Counted from the stretch's first letter, positions 11,098-21,194 are shown. The stretch is 64,000 bases of DNA from Staphylococcus xylosus NJ (GCF_000338275.1 NZ_ANMR01000043.1:248001-312000); one strand, 5' to 3'. The notes: generated by a model not told the origin, from the letters alone. Program-made: numbers and translations.

Positions 11098-12389
11098 TGA
11101 ATGAAACCTACTATGATCAAATAGACGAACGAGTATTTGAAGCTGAATTAAAAAATGGTCTAAAATTATTTATAATTCCTAAAAAAGGATTTCAGAAAAC
11201 CTTTGTGACTTATACTACGAAATTTGGGTCGTTAGATAACAAATTTAAACCACATGGTAGTGATGATTTTGTTACGGTTCCTGATGGAGTGGCACACTTT
11301 TTAGAACATAAGTTATTTGAAAATGGTGACGACGAAGAAGATTTGTTTACAGCGTTTGCTGAAGACAATGCACAGGTCAATGCTTTTACGAGTTTTGATA
11401 GAACAAGCTATTTATTTAGCGCAACTGATAATATAGAGCGTAACATCAAACGGCTGTTAACTATGGTAGAAACACCTTATTTCACTAAAGAAACAGTAGA
11501 TAAAGAAAAAGGTATAATTGCTGAAGAAATCAAGATGTACCAAGAACAACCAGCTTATAAGTTAATGTTTAATACTTTAAGAGCTATGTATGATACACAC
11601 CCAATACGTGTAGATATTGCTGGCAGTGTTGAAAGTATTTATGAAATAACTAAAGACGATTTATATCTATGTTATGAAACATTTTATCATCCTTCGAATA
11701 TGGTATTGTTTGTTGTTGGTGATGTGGACGTGAATCATATTTATAAAGTTATTGAAGAACATGAGAATCAACGTGATAAAGAAGCACAGCCGCAAATCGT
11801 AAGAGACCCGTTAATTGAACAAGCTTCAGTGAAAGAACTAAAAATTTCAGAAACGATGAAATTGCAATCACCAAGATTAATGTTAGGTTTTAAAAATGAA
11901 CCATTATACGACGAGCCTAATGAAGCTTTTGTTAAACGTGATTTAGAAATGACTTTATTTTATGAATTGATATTTGGTGAAGAAACAGATTTTTATCAGT
12001 CACTTCTCAACGATGAATTAATAGACGAAACTTTTGGATATCAATTTTTATTAGAACCTACATACAGTTTTTCAGTTATAACAAGTGCAACGCAATATCC
12101 AGATAAATTAAAAACTTTATTATTAAATGAAATTAAAAACAATTTAGGGAAACTTGATGATTTAGAGGCCTTTAGTCTGTTGAAAAAACAGTTTATTGGA
12201 GAATTTATTTCAGGTTTGAACTCACCGGAATACATTGCGAACCAATATACAAAATTATATTTTGAAGGCGTAAGTTTATTCGACTTATTAGATATTGTTG
12301 AAAGTATAACTTTAGAAAGTGTGAATGATACAGCACGAACATGCTTGAATTTAACACAAGTAGTAGATAGTCGCTTGGAGATGAAATAA
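11097..12389 (+). CDS. M16 family zinc peptidase, YmfH family
   Basis: This 430-residue protein carries the inverted zinc motif HFLEH (residues about 67-71 in GVAHFLEHKLFE), with the downstream zinc-ligand glutamate region EKGIIAEEIKMYQEQP. It is therefore the probably active partner of the preceding motif-less protein. The start ATG overlaps the upstream stop by one base, and AAAGGAGG lies 9 bases upstream. The ymfF-ymfH-ymfI order is shared with Bacillus subtilis. The cellular substrate is not established for this family; the last gene of the trio points to EF-P modification, but that link for the peptidases is only inference from position. Confidence 0.88.
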   Translation: MNETYYDQIDERVFEAELKNGLKLFIIPKKGFQKTFVTYTTKFGSLDNKFKPHGSDDFVTVPDGVAHFLEHKLFENGDDEEDLFTAFAEDNAQVNAFTSFDRTSYLFSATDNIERNIKRLLTMVETPYFTKETVDKEKGIIAEEIKMYQEQPAYKLMFNTLRAMYDTHPIRVDIAGSVESIYEITKDDLYLCYETFYHPSNMVLFVVGDVDVNHIYKVIEEHENQRDKEAQPQIVRDPLIEQASVKELKISETMKLQSPRLMLGFKNEPLYDEPNEAFVKRDLEMTLFYELIFGEETDFYQSLLNDELIDETFGYQFLLEPTYSFSVITSATQYPDKLKTLLLNEIKNNLGKLDDLEAFSLLKKQFIGEFISGLNSPEYIANQYTKLYFEGVSLFDLLDIVESITLESVNDTARTCLNLTQVVDSRLEMK

Positions 12390-12391
12390 TA

Positions 12392-13096
12392 GTGAAGGCA
12401 TTAGTTATTGGTGGTTCTGGAACGATAGGAAAAGCAATTGTTAACAGGCTATTATCAGATGGTTTTGAAGTAATTGTACATTATAATAATACGAATATTG
12501 AAACACTTCAAAGCGATTATATTGGAAAACCAGTTGAGTTTTTACAATGTGATTTAAATCAAGACATAGATTTAGAATCATATTTTTCTTGTATAACAAA
12601 ATTGGATTGTTTGGTATACGCAAGCGGAACAGCTTTATATGGTCAATTACAAGATGTGACTGATAAAGAAATAGACGATTGTTATCAAGTCCATGTTCGC
12701 CAACTAATTAGAATTTGTAGATTTTTTACTGATAAATTGCGACAAAGCAGTCATGGTCGTATCGTTGTCATATCATCTATTTGGGGAGAAACTGGTGCTA
12801 GCATGGAGAGTATTTACTCTGCAATGAAAGGTGCTCAAATTGCGTTTGTAAAAGCTTTAAGCCAAGAGTTAGCTATGACAACAGTAACTGTAAATGCGAT
12901 TGCTCCTGGATTTGTTAGCGGAAATATGGCTCAAGTATGGTCTGAAGAAGAATTACAGGCAATTACTGAAGAATTACCACAACAAAGGCTAATTGATCCT
13001 GTTGAGATTGCACATACTTGCAGTTATTTGTGTCATCCGATGGCAAGAAGCATCACCGGAACGATTCAGAAAGTCAATGGTGGATGGTACGTATAG
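12392..13096 (+). CDS. ymfI: SDR family reductase, probable EF-P 5-aminopentanone reductase (YmfI)
   Basis: The 234-residue short-chain dehydrogenase starts with GTG at 12392 (AGATGAAATAATAGTG context). NAD(P) binding is shown by VIGGSGTIGKAI (residues 5-16). The catalytic Ser-Tyr-Lys set is visible as VISSIWGE, then SIYSAMKGA (Y x x x K), and the C-terminus VNGGWYV is typical of the family. In Bacillus, YmfI reduces the 5-aminopentanone group on elongation factor P to 5-aminopentanol, which helps EF-P relieve polyproline stalling. I assign that role by family and identical neighbourhood after ymfF-ymfH; efp itself is not in this window. Confidence 0.85.
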   Translation: MKALVIGGSGTIGKAIVNRLLSDGFEVIVHYNNTNIETLQSDYIGKPVEFLQCDLNQDIDLESYFSCITKLDCLVYASGTALYGQLQDVTDKEIDDCYQVHVRQLIRICRFFTDKLRQSSHGRIVVISSIWGETGASMESIYSAMKGAQIAFVKALSQELAMTTVTVNAIAPGFVSGNMAQVWSEEELQAITEELPQQRLIDPVEIAHTCSYLCHPMARSITGTIQKVNGGWYV

Positions 13097-13281
13097 ATTT
13101 TTAAATAATGTACAAAAAATAAACCAACTATGAAACATTCAATGATATAATATCATTACAATAAAATGGTTATATGCATATTTAAGTTGAAAATATGCCA
13201 AGGTTAAGTTGTTTTAAATGAGTTACATGCTCATGTATAAATTATTTGTACATGGTTTCTAAATAAAGGGGTGCTTATTTC

Positions 13282-14112
13282 ATGACAGTTGCTACTAAAA
13301 AAGAATGGTATTTAGAGTATGAGATAACAATGAACCGAGCCGGACTTCTAGGTGATATATCAAGTTTGTTAGGCATGATGGGGATTAGTATAGTAACAAT
13401 CAATGGTATTGATGAAGGTCGTAGAGGTCTATTAATTAAATCTGATAGTCTAGAAAAAGTAAGTCGTTTCGAAAATATTGTAACCGAAATAGATGATATT
13501 TCTATTACTAAGTTAAGAAAGCCAGAGTTAAGAGATCGATTGGCAGTGAGACATGGAAGATACATAGAGCAAGATGCTGACGATAAAAAGACATTTCGTT
13601 TTGAAAGAGAAGATTTAGGTTTACTAGTTGATTTTATGGCGGAATTATTTAAAGAAAAAGGTCATAAATTAATTGGTATTCGTGGAATGCCCAGAGTTGG
13701 TAAAACTGAATCAATTGTAGCAGGTAGCGTCTGTGCACATAAACGTTGGTTGTTTATTAGTTCTACACTTATTAAGCAAACTGTGCGTAGTTCATTAATT
13801 AAAGGTGAATATGATTCAGACCATGTCTATATCATTGATGGTGCTGTTACAGCAAGAGAATCTAGTCAGAAACACCAAGAATTAGTGAAAGAAGTTATGA
13901 GTCTTCCTGCTATTAAAGTAGTTGAACACCCTGACTTATTTGTTGAAGCAAGCGACTACAAGATGAGTGATTTTGATTATATTATCGAATTAAGAGAAAA
14001 TAAAAATCAAGAAATTCATTATGAAGAAATGAAAAAACAAACAGTTAAGAGTAAAAACAATTTGGATTTTGGTAACGATCCATTTGGTGGCGGATTTGGT
14101 TTCTTTGAGTAA
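13282..14112 (+). CDS. DUF3388 / YmfK family protein with ACT-like N-terminus
   Basis: This 276-residue protein has an ACT-like N-terminal segment (MNRAGLLGDISSLLGMMGIS, about residues 14-33) of the kind that binds small ligands. A nucleotide-binding-looking loop GMPRVGKTE follows near residue 135, and the glycine-rich tail is FGNDPFGGGFGFF. No function is established for the family to my knowledge. ATG 13282 follows AAAGGGGTG. It lies between ymfI and the RodZ-like gene, as in bacilli, with a 185-base AT-rich gap upstream that may hold its promoter. The P-loop resemblance is by eye. Confidence 0.82.
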   Translation: MTVATKKEWYLEYEITMNRAGLLGDISSLLGMMGISIVTINGIDEGRRGLLIKSDSLEKVSRFENIVTEIDDISITKLRKPELRDRLAVRHGRYIEQDADDKKTFRFEREDLGLLVDFMAELFKEKGHKLIGIRGMPRVGKTESIVAGSVCAHKRWLFISSTLIKQTVRSSLIKGEYDSDHVYIIDGAVTARESSQKHQELVKEVMSLPAIKVVEHPDLFVEASDYKMSDFDYIIELRENKNQEIHYEEMKKQTVKSKNNLDFGNDPFGGGFGFFE

Positions 14113-14143
14113 TAAAGATTGTTGATTGAGGAGGGCTGATATT

Positions 14144-14536
14144 GTGAGCTTAGTTGGTCAGACATTAAAAGGACGACGAGAACGTTTAGGTATGACATTA
14201 AATGAATTAGAATCGCGTACACAAATTAAACGACAAACGTTAGTGATGATTGAAAATAATGATTTCGAATCATTAAAAAAAGCTGAGTATGCGGAAGGTT
14301 TTATTAGAAAATATGCTAAAGCAGTGAATATTGATTCAGTACAGTTGATTAATGCACACAGAGAAGAAATTCCCAATAATGATGAAGCGATACATCAAAC
14401 AATTGCAGCCTTCGCTAATGATGACAAACCAACATACCGCAGCAAAAATAAAGAACCTTTACAAGTTGGTGTTGTGATTAGTTTAGCGATTATTATTACA
14501 GCATTGTTGTGGGTATTCTCAGTATTGATATTTTAA
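14144..14536 (+). CDS. RodZ-like helix-turn-helix membrane protein (YmfM family)
   Basis: The 130-residue product from GTG 14144 (GAGGAGGG at 14129-14136) has an HTH_25-type domain at residues 1-70 (GQTLKGRRERLGMTLNEL, then YAEGFIRKYA) and one C-terminal transmembrane helix (about 110-129, GVVISLAIIITALLWVFSVLIF). This is the RodZ layout, in which the cytoplasmic HTH contacts MreB-like cytoskeleton in rods. The extracytoplasmic part found in longer RodZ proteins is missing, as expected in cocci. It sits 51 bases before pgsA, the usual gram-positive order. Confidence 0.85.
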   Translation: MSLVGQTLKGRRERLGMTLNELESRTQIKRQTLVMIENNDFESLKKAEYAEGFIRKYAKAVNIDSVQLINAHREEIPNNDEAIHQTIAAFANDDKPTYRSKNKEPLQVGVVISLAIIITALLWVFSVLIF

Positions 14537-14587
14537 AGTGGCAAACAAACATAAACTATAAGTTATAAATAGAAAAGAGGACTTTGT

Positions 14588-15163
14588 ATGAATATACCGA
14601 ATTGGATAACTGTGTTTAGAGTTATACTAATTCCAATATTTCTTGTTTTTGCATTAGTAGATTTTGGATTTGGTAACCTTTCATTTATCGGTGGATATGA
14701 AATTAAAATTGAATTATTAATAAGTGGTGTGATATTTATTGTTGCATCGTTAAGTGATTTCTTAGATGGTTATTTAGCAAGAAAGTGGGGACTTGTTACT
14801 AATATGGGGAAATTTTTAGACCCACTTGCAGACAAGTTATTAGTTTCCAGTGCATTAATTGCTTTAGTTCAACTAGGGCTAACAAATTCAGTAGTTGCTA
14901 TTATTATCATAGCACGTGAATTTGCTGTTACAGGTTTACGTTTATTGCAAATTGAACAAGGTTTTGTAAGCGCTGCTGGTCAATTAGGTAAGATTAAAAC
15001 TGCAGTCACAATGCTAGCAATCATTTGGATACTATTTGGTGATCCATTAGTTACATGGGTTGGTTTCCCAATAGGACAAGTATTATTGTATATTGGTGTA
15101 TTCTTTACAATTTTATCAGGCATAGAATATTTCTATAAAGGTAAAGATGTTTTTAAAGTATAA
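14588..15163 (+). CDS. pgsA: CDP-diacylglycerol-glycerol-3-phosphate 3-phosphatidyltransferase
   Basis: PgsA makes phosphatidylglycerol phosphate, the committed step to phosphatidylglycerol and hence cardiolipin and lipoteichoic acid precursors. The 191-residue integral membrane protein shows the CDP-alcohol phosphotransferase signature D-x2-DG-x2-AR-x8-G-x3-D-x3-D as [20 protein letters not shown] followed by FLDPLADK (about residues 57-84). Several hydrophobic helices surround it. ATG 14588 follows AGAGGAC. A terminator hairpin lies directly downstream, so it ends the operon. Confidence 0.95.
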   Translation: MNIPNWITVFRVILIPIFLVFALVDFGFGNLSFIGGYEIKIELLISGVIFIVASLSDFLDGYLARKWGLVTNMGKFLDPLADKLLVSSALIALVQLGLTNSVVAIIIIAREFAVTGLRLLQIEQGFVSAAGQLGKIKTAVTMLAIIWILFGDPLVTWVGFPIGQVLLYIGVFFTILSGIEYFYKGKDVFKV

Positions 15164-15178
15164 TTAAAAATTATTAAT

Positions 15179-15224
15179 AAACTGGAAGATGTACTTATAG
15201 TAGAGACATTTTCCAGTTTTTTTA
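15179..15224 (+). terminator. Rho-independent terminator after pgsA
   Basis: AAACTGGAA (15179-15187) pairs with TTCCAGTTT (15211-15219), followed by a run of T. Confidence 0.8.
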
Positions 15225-15369
15225 AGTTTTAATGATATGAAGTCAGATTTTTCGTTTTTTCGTGGTTTTCCTTTTATAATTAAGGGAAGTAAAAATGTAT
15301 TGTATAAACAAAGGACATTAAAATCATATGATGGATAATTGGAACTTTGTTATTTGAGGAGGAGTATTT

Positions 15370-16512
15370 GTGAATATATCAATCATCGCAGTAGGGTCGG
15401 AATTGCTTCTTGGACAAATTGTTAATACTAATGGCCAATATTTATCAAAGCTATTAAATGGTGTCGGTCATAGTGTTGTAGAGCATTCTGTAATTGGGGA
15501 TAATCCACAGCGTTTAGAAAGAGTTGTCAAGCAAGCCCTTAATCAATATGATACAGTGATTTTAACGGGTGGCTTAGGTCCAACAAAAGATGATTTAACC
15601 AAGCATACTGTAGCTAAAATATTAGGACATGAATTAGTCATTGATGAACATGCACTAAATTATATTGAATCATATTTTAGAGAGCAGGACATCGACATGA
15701 CACCAAATAATAGACAGCAAGCACTTGTGATTGAAGGCGCACATATTTTAGAAAATAAAGTCGGTATGGCGCCAGGTATGCTTGTTGATCACGGAGATAA
15801 AAAAATTGCTTTGTTACCAGGACCACCTAAAGAAATGCAACCAATGGCGAAACATGAGTTATTACCTTATCTACTTAATGGGGAGCAAACTATATTTTCA
15901 GAACTACTACGTTTTGCCGGAATTGGTGAGTCAAAAGTAGAAACTGACTTAATGGATTTGATAGATCAACAAACTAATCCAACTATTGCACCGCTCGCTG
16001 GAACACATGAAGTAAATATAAGGTTAACTGCAAATGGGGCATCGCAGCAAGCATGTAAGGATTTAATCGCGCCTGTGAAAAGCGCAATACTAAATCGCAT
16101 TGGTAAATATTATTATGGTTCTGACGACATACTGCTAGAACAAGCTGTTATGTCATTAGTTAATGAATCTTTTGCTATATATGATGGTGTGACTGACGGT
16201 GAATTATATTCTAGAATGAAAAATTTTGATGATAGTGAAACGTTGAGAGGTATGTTACCTCATCACTCACAATTTATAAATGAACATGATACAATTGAAT
16301 CTCAACTTTCCATAACAGCGCAAATTATAAGAGATTTATATAATGCAAAGGTTGGTATTTCGATATTGAGTCAAGGTGATATCGTATATTTAGGTGTTTT
16401 AAAAGGCGAAAACTTAACGATACAATCATTTAAAATGACTCGCAAAAGAAATTTAATGAAAAGTAGAACGCAAAATTATGTGTTAATTAGGTTGCTTAAT
16501 TTATTTAAATAG
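15370..16512 (+). CDS. cinA: CinA family competence/damage-inducible protein
   Basis: The 380-residue protein starts at GTG 15370 (GAGGAGG at 15357-15363). The N-terminal molybdopterin-binding-like COG1058 domain is clear: IAVGSELLLGQIVNTN, then TGGLGPTKDDLTK and PGPPKEM. The C-terminal domain aligns with the nicotinamide-nucleotide amidase (PncC) position, but the usual AESCTGG active-site stretch reads SFAIYDGVTDGE, so amidase activity looks lost. The N-terminal domain may act as a pyrophosphatase on NAD-related nucleotides in this family. recA follows 173 bases later, as in many Firmicutes, but it has its own SOS promoter. Confidence 0.88.
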   Translation: MNISIIAVGSELLLGQIVNTNGQYLSKLLNGVGHSVVEHSVIGDNPQRLERVVKQALNQYDTVILTGGLGPTKDDLTKHTVAKILGHELVIDEHALNYIESYFREQDIDMTPNNRQQALVIEGAHILENKVGMAPGMLVDHGDKKIALLPGPPKEMQPMAKHELLPYLLNGEQTIFSELLRFAGIGESKVETDLMDLIDQQTNPTIAPLAGTHEVNIRLTANGASQQACKDLIAPVKSAILNRIGKYYYGSDDILLEQAVMSLVNESFAIYDGVTDGELYSRMKNFDDSETLRGMLPHHSQFINEHDTIESQLSITAQIIRDLYNAKVGISILSQGDIVYLGVLKGENLTIQSFKMTRKRNLMKSRTQNYVLIRLLNLFK

Positions 16513-16586
16513 CTAGTAACGCCTTGCTAAAAGTTAAAAATATAGTACGTGTGTTCTGTTTTTGGGTGGCTATCTCTTTTCTTTAG

Positions 16587-16600
16587 CGAACAAATATTCG
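16587..16600. promoter_or_regulatory. LexA (SOS) box upstream of recA
   Basis: CGAACAAATATTCG is a near-perfect palindrome fitting the gram-positive LexA/DinR consensus CGAACRNRYGTTYC, differing mainly by A for G in the right half. It lies about 86 bases before the recA start, in the expected promoter position. Confidence 0.85.
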
Positions 16601-16685
16601 CAAAATACTTGCGGAATAATCTAAATCAAGGTATAGTATGGTTAAGATATTTTTCAGAGAGAATTCTCATATAGGAGGTCCAACA

Positions 16686-17735
16686 TTGGATAACGATCGT
16701 CAAAAGGCTTTAGATACAGTAATTAAAAATATGGAGAAATCATTTGGTAAAGGCGCGGTAATGAAATTGGGCGATAACGAAGCACGCAAAGTTTCAAGTG
16801 TTTCAAGTGGTTCTGTAACATTAGATAATGCTTTAGGAGTAGGTGGTTACCCTAAAGGTAGAATTGTAGAAATTTATGGTCCAGAAAGTTCTGGTAAAAC
16901 CACTGTGGCACTTCATGCCATTGCGGAAGTTCAGAGAAATGGTGGCGTGGCAGCTTTTATTGACGCTGAACATGCATTAGACCCAGTTTACGCAGAAGCA
17001 TTGGGTGTTGATATTCAAAACTTATATTTATCACAACCTGACCATGGGGAACAAGGATTAGAAATTGCAGAAGCATTTGTAAGAAGTGGTGCTGTAGACA
17101 TAGTTGTTGTTGACTCTGTTGCAGCATTAACACCTAAAGCAGAAATTGAAGGTGAAATGGGAGATACACACGTTGGTTTACAAGCACGTTTGATGTCACA
17201 AGCCCTAAGAAAACTTTCAGGTGCGATATCTAAATCAAATACGACTGCAGTATTCATTAACCAAATCCGTGAGAAAGTCGGCGTTATGTTCGGTAACCCT
17301 GAAGTTACTCCAGGTGGTCGTGCACTGAAATTCTATAGCTCTGTTCGTTTAGAAGTACGCCGTGCGGAACAATTAAAACAAGGACAAGATATTGTCGGTA
17401 ATAGAACTAAAATTAAAGTTGTTAAGAATAAAGTCGCACCACCATTTAGAGTTGCTGAAGTTGATATTATGTATGGTAAAGGCATCTCTAAAGAGGGGGA
17501 ATTAATCGATTTAGGTGTTGAAAATGAAATCGTTGATAAGTCGGGTGCTTGGTATTCTTATAATGGCGACAGAATGGGACAAGGTAAAGAAAATGTAAAA
17601 TCTTACCTTAAAGAAAACCCTGCTGTCAAAGCAGAAATAGATAGAAAGCTAAGAGAAAAATTAGGTATATTTGATGGAGATGTTGAAGAATCGGAAGCTG
17701 AAAATACAGCGACACTTTTGGATGAAGAAGAATAG
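16686..17735 (+). CDS. recA: Recombinase RecA
   Basis: RecA forms filaments on single-stranded DNA, drives strand exchange and triggers LexA self-cleavage. The protein is 349 residues starting at TTG 16686, placed by AGGAGG at 16674-16679; an in-frame ATG at 16638 lies upstream of the ribosome site. Walker [10 protein letters not shown] (about 67-75) is followed by the [11 protein letters not shown] Walker B region, loop L2 with [18 protein letters not shown], and an acidic C-terminal tail ([16 protein letters not shown]). A LexA box upstream and a strong terminator downstream make it a single-gene SOS unit. Confidence 0.97.
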   Translation: MDNDRQKALDTVIKNMEKSFGKGAVMKLGDNEARKVSSVSSGSVTLDNALGVGGYPKGRIVEIYGPESSGKTTVALHAIAEVQRNGGVAAFIDAEHALDPVYAEALGVDIQNLYLSQPDHGEQGLEIAEAFVRSGAVDIVVVDSVAALTPKAEIEGEMGDTHVGLQARLMSQALRKLSGAISKSNTTAVFINQIREKVGVMFGNPEVTPGGRALKFYSSVRLEVRRAEQLKQGQDIVGNRTKIKVVKNKVAPPFRVAEVDIMYGKGISKEGELIDLGVENEIVDKSGAWYSYNGDRMGQGKENVKSYLKENPAVKAEIDRKLREKLGIFDGDVEESEAENTATLLDEEE

Positions 17736-17793
17736 GTTAAATAGTTACAATAATATATTTTGAATCATTAAGTTATTGTATTTATTTAGTAGT

Positions 17794-17836
17794 AAAACAA
17801 ACTGAACCCTTAACAAGGCGTTTAGTTTGTTTTTTG
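17794..17836 (+). terminator. Terminator after recA
   Basis: AAACAAACTGAAC pairs with GTTTAGTTTGTTT, then T-rich. The arm resembles the rny terminator at 19808. The rest of the 483-base recA-rny gap is AT-rich and contains no gene I can support. Confidence 0.85.
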
Positions 17837-18101
17837 TTTAATATAGATAAAAATTTGAAATTTTATTATTCTTTGGTTGTAATTTCTATTGGATTTTATA
17901 ATGATATATCTTAAATGGAATATGATTAGGGATGAAATATATTATATTTTGTCCTTATATACGAAGTTCATATAAGAATATAAAAATATTATGTTAAACG
18001 ATTTCGTTTCAAAAATAAGATAAATTAAGGTTTAGCCAACATTAAAGTAAATTTAGTGTAAAAGAGATGCCTCAAATATTGAATTATTGTGTAGTCAAAC
18101 C

Positions 18102-18131
18102 TTGACACTTCTTAGTTTAAAACCGTACAAT
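18102..18131 (+). promoter_or_regulatory. Sigma-A promoter of rny
   Basis: TTGACA (18102-18107) and TACAAT (18126-18131) are separated by 18 bases, about 90 bases before the rny start. Confidence 0.65.
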
Positions 18132-18218
18132 TACATTGTATGATTCTTATATAACTTCATATAATCATATTGAATTTTGATATACAGAGCAAAATCCTAG
18201 ATAAAAGGGGGTGTTTGT

Positions 18219-19778
18219 GTGAATTTGTTAAGCCTCCTACTCATTTTGCTAGGTATTATTCTCGGAGTTGTTGTAGGGTACGTTGTTGCCCGAAATATAT
18301 TGCATCAAAAGCAATTACAAGCAAGACAGACTGCCGATGATATTATCGAACAAGGTAATAAAGAAGCAGAGAATATCAAGAAGGAAAAGCTTCTAGAAGC
18401 TAAAGAAGAAAACCAAGTCATAAGAGAAAAAGCTGAAAATGAGCTTCGTGAAAGGCGTGCAGATCTTCAAAAGCAAGAAGCAAGACTTCTACAAAAAGAA
18501 GAAAACTTAGAGCGAAAATCTGACCTGTTAGATAAAAAGGATGAGATTTTAGAGCAAAAAGAGTCTAAACTTGAAGAACGACAACAACAAGTAGATGCAA
18601 AAGAGAGTAGTGTTCAAACATTAATAAATAAGCATGAACAAGAATTAGAACGCATCTCTGGTCTCTCTCAAGAAGAAGCTGCACAAGAGCAACTTCAAAG
18701 AGTTGAAGAGGAATTGTCACAAGATATTGCTATACTTGTTAAGGAAAAAGAGAAAGAAGCAAAAGAAGCAGTCGATAAAAATGCAAAAGAGTTATTAGCA
18801 ACTACTGTTCAAAGATTAGCTGCAGAACATACATCTGAATCAACAGTATCAGTTGTTAATTTACCAAATGACGAAATGAAAGGTCGAATCATTGGTAGAG
18901 AAGGTAGAAACATTAGAACTTTAGAAACGTTAACTGGTATTGATTTAATTATAGATGATACACCAGAAGCGGTAATTCTCTCTGGTTTTGACCCAATTAG
19001 ACGTGAAATTGCAAGAACTGCATTAGTTAATCTTGTTTCAGATGGTCGTATCCATCCTGGACGTATAGAAGATATGGTAGATAAAGCTCGAAAAGAAGTA
19101 GACGATATTATTAGAGATGCTGGGGAACAAGCTACATTTGAAATAAATGTGCATAATATGCATCCAGATTTAGTGAAAATCTTAGGTCGTTTACAGTATC
19201 GTACTAGCTATGGACAAAATGTATTGAAACATTCTATTGAAGTTGCACACCTTAGTGGTATGTTAGCAGCTGAACTAGGAGAAGACGTTACATTGGCTAA
19301 ACGTGCTGGACTACTTCATGACGTTGGTAAAGCAATTGATCACGAGGTTGAGGGAAGCCATGTTGAAATTGGTGTTGAATTAGCTAAAAAATATGCTGAG
19401 AATGAAACCGTTATTAATGCAATTCATTCTCACCATGGTGATGTCGAACCGACTTCTATTATTTCTATATTAGTGGCAGCTGCCGATGCGTTATCAGCAG
19501 CAAGACCAGGTGCTCGTAAAGAGACTTTAGAAAACTATATTAGAAGACTGGAAAGACTAGAAACACTTTCAGAAAGCTATGATGGTGTTGAGAAAGCATT
19601 TGCAATCCAAGCGGGTAGAGAAATTCGAGTTATCGTATCACCAGATACTATCGACGACTTAAAATCACATCGCTTAGCAAGAGATATTAAGAGCCAAATT
19701 GAAGATGAACTTCAATATCCTGGTCATATAAAAGTGACAGTTGTTCGTGAGACTAGAGCAATTGAATATGCAAAATAA
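18219..19778 (+). CDS. rny: Ribonuclease Y
   Basis: RNase Y is a membrane-anchored endoribonuclease that starts mRNA decay in gram-positives; in S. aureus it is also called CvfA and affects virulence gene mRNAs. The 519-residue product starts with GTG after AAAGGGGGTG. Layout: an N-terminal transmembrane helix (residues 1-25), a long coiled coil rich in Glu/Lys/Gln (30-200), a KH domain with [15 protein letters not shown] (about 222-236), an HD domain with [12 protein letters not shown], and a C-terminal YmdA/YtgF-type domain. It lies between recA and ymdB as in Bacillus and has its own promoter and terminator. Confidence 0.96.
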   Translation: MNLLSLLLILLGIILGVVVGYVVARNILHQKQLQARQTADDIIEQGNKEAENIKKEKLLEAKEENQVIREKAENELRERRADLQKQEARLLQKEENLERKSDLLDKKDEILEQKESKLEERQQQVDAKESSVQTLINKHEQELERISGLSQEEAAQEQLQRVEEELSQDIAILVKEKEKEAKEAVDKNAKELLATTVQRLAAEHTSESTVSVVNLPNDEMKGRIIGREGRNIRTLETLTGIDLIIDDTPEAVILSGFDPIRREIARTALVNLVSDGRIHPGRIEDMVDKARKEVDDIIRDAGEQATFEINVHNMHPDLVKILGRLQYRTSYGQNVLKHSIEVAHLSGMLAAELGEDVTLAKRAGLLHDVGKAIDHEVEGSHVEIGVELAKKYAENETVINAIHSHHGDVEPTSIISILVAAADALSAARPGARKETLENYIRRLERLETLSESYDGVEKAFAIQAGREIRVIVSPDTIDDLKSHRLARDIKSQIEDELQYPGHIKVTVVRETRAIEYAK

Positions 19779-19807
19779 GATTTAAAATATTTAACAATGA
19801 ATTTTTT

Positions 19808-19847
19808 AAACAAACTAAACGAAATTATCGTTTAGTTTGTTTTTTAT
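19808..19847 (+). terminator. Terminator after rny
   Basis: AAACAAACTAAACG pairs perfectly with CGTTTAGTTTGTTT, followed by T-rich DNA. Confidence 0.88.
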
Positions 19848-19897
19848 ATTTAAATTAGCAGATAGATTTGATGCTTACATAATTCTTAACAAATGAA

Positions 19898-19932
19898 AAC
19901 ACCTCATATGCTAAAAGTACATATGAGGTGTT
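19898..19932 (-). terminator. Terminator of the small minus-strand gene
   Basis: AACACCTCATATG and CATATGAGGTGTT form a perfect 13-bp stem with a 9-base loop, 64 bases past the stop of the 71-codon minus-strand gene. Only a modest T-rich tail follows on the minus strand. It could also back up the rny terminator. Confidence 0.6.
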
Positions 19933-19996
19933 AAAATCATTTATATTCATTTCCAAATTAACTTTAAATATTTTGTGCTAAAAGACTAATCTAAAA

Positions 19997-20212
19997 TTAA
20001 GTTAATTCTAAATCAGCATTTTTAACTTCTTTAATAATTTCAGCTGTATCATAACAGTTTGTTGAAATATTAGCATATCTTTCAGCTAAACGATAAGCGT
20101 GGATATATAGTTCTAAACTTTCTTTTGCTATATCCTCTGGATCTTCGCTTTTGGATGGGTTTGCTGTAACAACTAAGTCAGCAAAATGTTGTGGGTCAAT
20201 ATTAATTGCCAT
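19997..20212 (-). CDS. Small conserved protein of unknown function (71 aa)
   Basis: This acidic soluble protein begins MAINIDPQHFADLVV and is mostly helical by composition (LELYIHAYRLAERYANIS), with a single cysteine. No signal peptide or membrane segment. The ATG is preceded on the minus strand by AGGAGTTGGAAGT, a usable ribosome site, and the gene has its own hairpin downstream, so it is probably real. It sits alone, antisense, between rny and ymdB. I do not recognise a functional family. Confidence 0.75.
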   Translation of the reverse strand: MAINIDPQHFADLVVTANPSKSEDPEDIAKESLELYIHAYRLAERYANISTNCYDTAEIIKEVKNADLELT

Positions 20213-20378
20213 GTATTACTTCCAACTCCTATATTTTGAATTATTTAATTCCTACTATAATTTATACCACCAATTTTATGATTAAAACTTAGTTAAATTA
20301 ATGAAATTTTTATAATGATACTTTTCATCGTAAATAAATTGCATTAAACTAACATTAAGAGAGAGGATGAACATGTAA

Positions 20379-21167
20379 ATGAGATTATTATTTATCGGAG
20401 ATATAGTAGGTAAAGTAGGTCGTGAGGCTATTACAACGTATTTACCTAAATTAAAACAAACGTATCGTCCTACAGTTACTATTGTAAACGCTGAAAATGC
20501 TGCACATGGTAAAGGATTAACTGAAAAAATATATAAAGATCTATTGCGAGAAGGCGTAGATTTTATGACTATGGGTAATCATACTTTTGGCCAACGTCAA
20601 ATTTATGATTTTATTGAATCTGCAAATCGTATGGTGAGACCAGCGAACTTCCCAGAAGAAGCCCCAGGGGTAGGTATGAGATTTATTCAGATCAATGAGA
20701 TTAAATTAGCGATTATCAATTTACAAGGCCGTGCATTTATGCAAGATATAGATGATCCTTTTAAAAAAGCTGATGCACTTATCAAAGAGGCTCAAAAAGA
20801 AACAGACTATATTTTTGTAGATTTTCATGCTGAGACTACTTCAGAAAAAAATGCAATGGGTTGGTTCTTAGATGGTAAAGTGAGTGCGGTTGTAGGCACA
20901 CATACACATATCCAAACCTCAGATGAACGTATCTTACCTGGTGGTACAGGTTATATCACAGATGTAGGGATGACGGGTTTTTATGATGGTATACTAGGAA
21001 TTAATAGAGATGAAGTAATTACTCGATTTATTACAAGTTTACCTCAAAGACACGTAGTACCAGACGAAGGCAGAAGTGTATTATCAGGCGTTATTATTGA
21101 TATTAATAAAGAAGGGAAAACAACACACATTGAACGAGTGTTAATTAATGATGACCATCCCTTTTAA
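20379..21167 (+). CDS. ymdB: YmdB family metallophosphoesterase
   Basis: YmdB of Bacillus is a dinuclear-metal phosphodiesterase acting on 2',3'-cyclic nucleotides and needed for biofilm/motility switching. The 262-residue protein shows metal-binding motifs in order: FIGDIVGKVGRE (about 4-15), NAENAAHGKG (about 38-47), MGNHTFGQ, and VGTHTHIQTSDERIL near 175-190. ATG 20379 is preceded by GAGAGGATGA. The rny-ymdB order is conserved in Firmicutes; here a small antisense gene lies between them. A terminator follows directly. Confidence 0.92.
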   Translation: MRLLFIGDIVGKVGREAITTYLPKLKQTYRPTVTIVNAENAAHGKGLTEKIYKDLLREGVDFMTMGNHTFGQRQIYDFIESANRMVRPANFPEEAPGVGMRFIQINEIKLAIINLQGRAFMQDIDDPFKKADALIKEAQKETDYIFVDFHAETTSEKNAMGWFLDGKVSAVVGTHTHIQTSDERILPGGTGYITDVGMTGFYDGILGINRDEVITRFITSLPQRHVVPDEGRSVLSGVIIDINKEGKTTHIERVLINDDHPF

Positions 21168-21194
21168 AAAGTATCGTCCATTAGTATGAATTTG

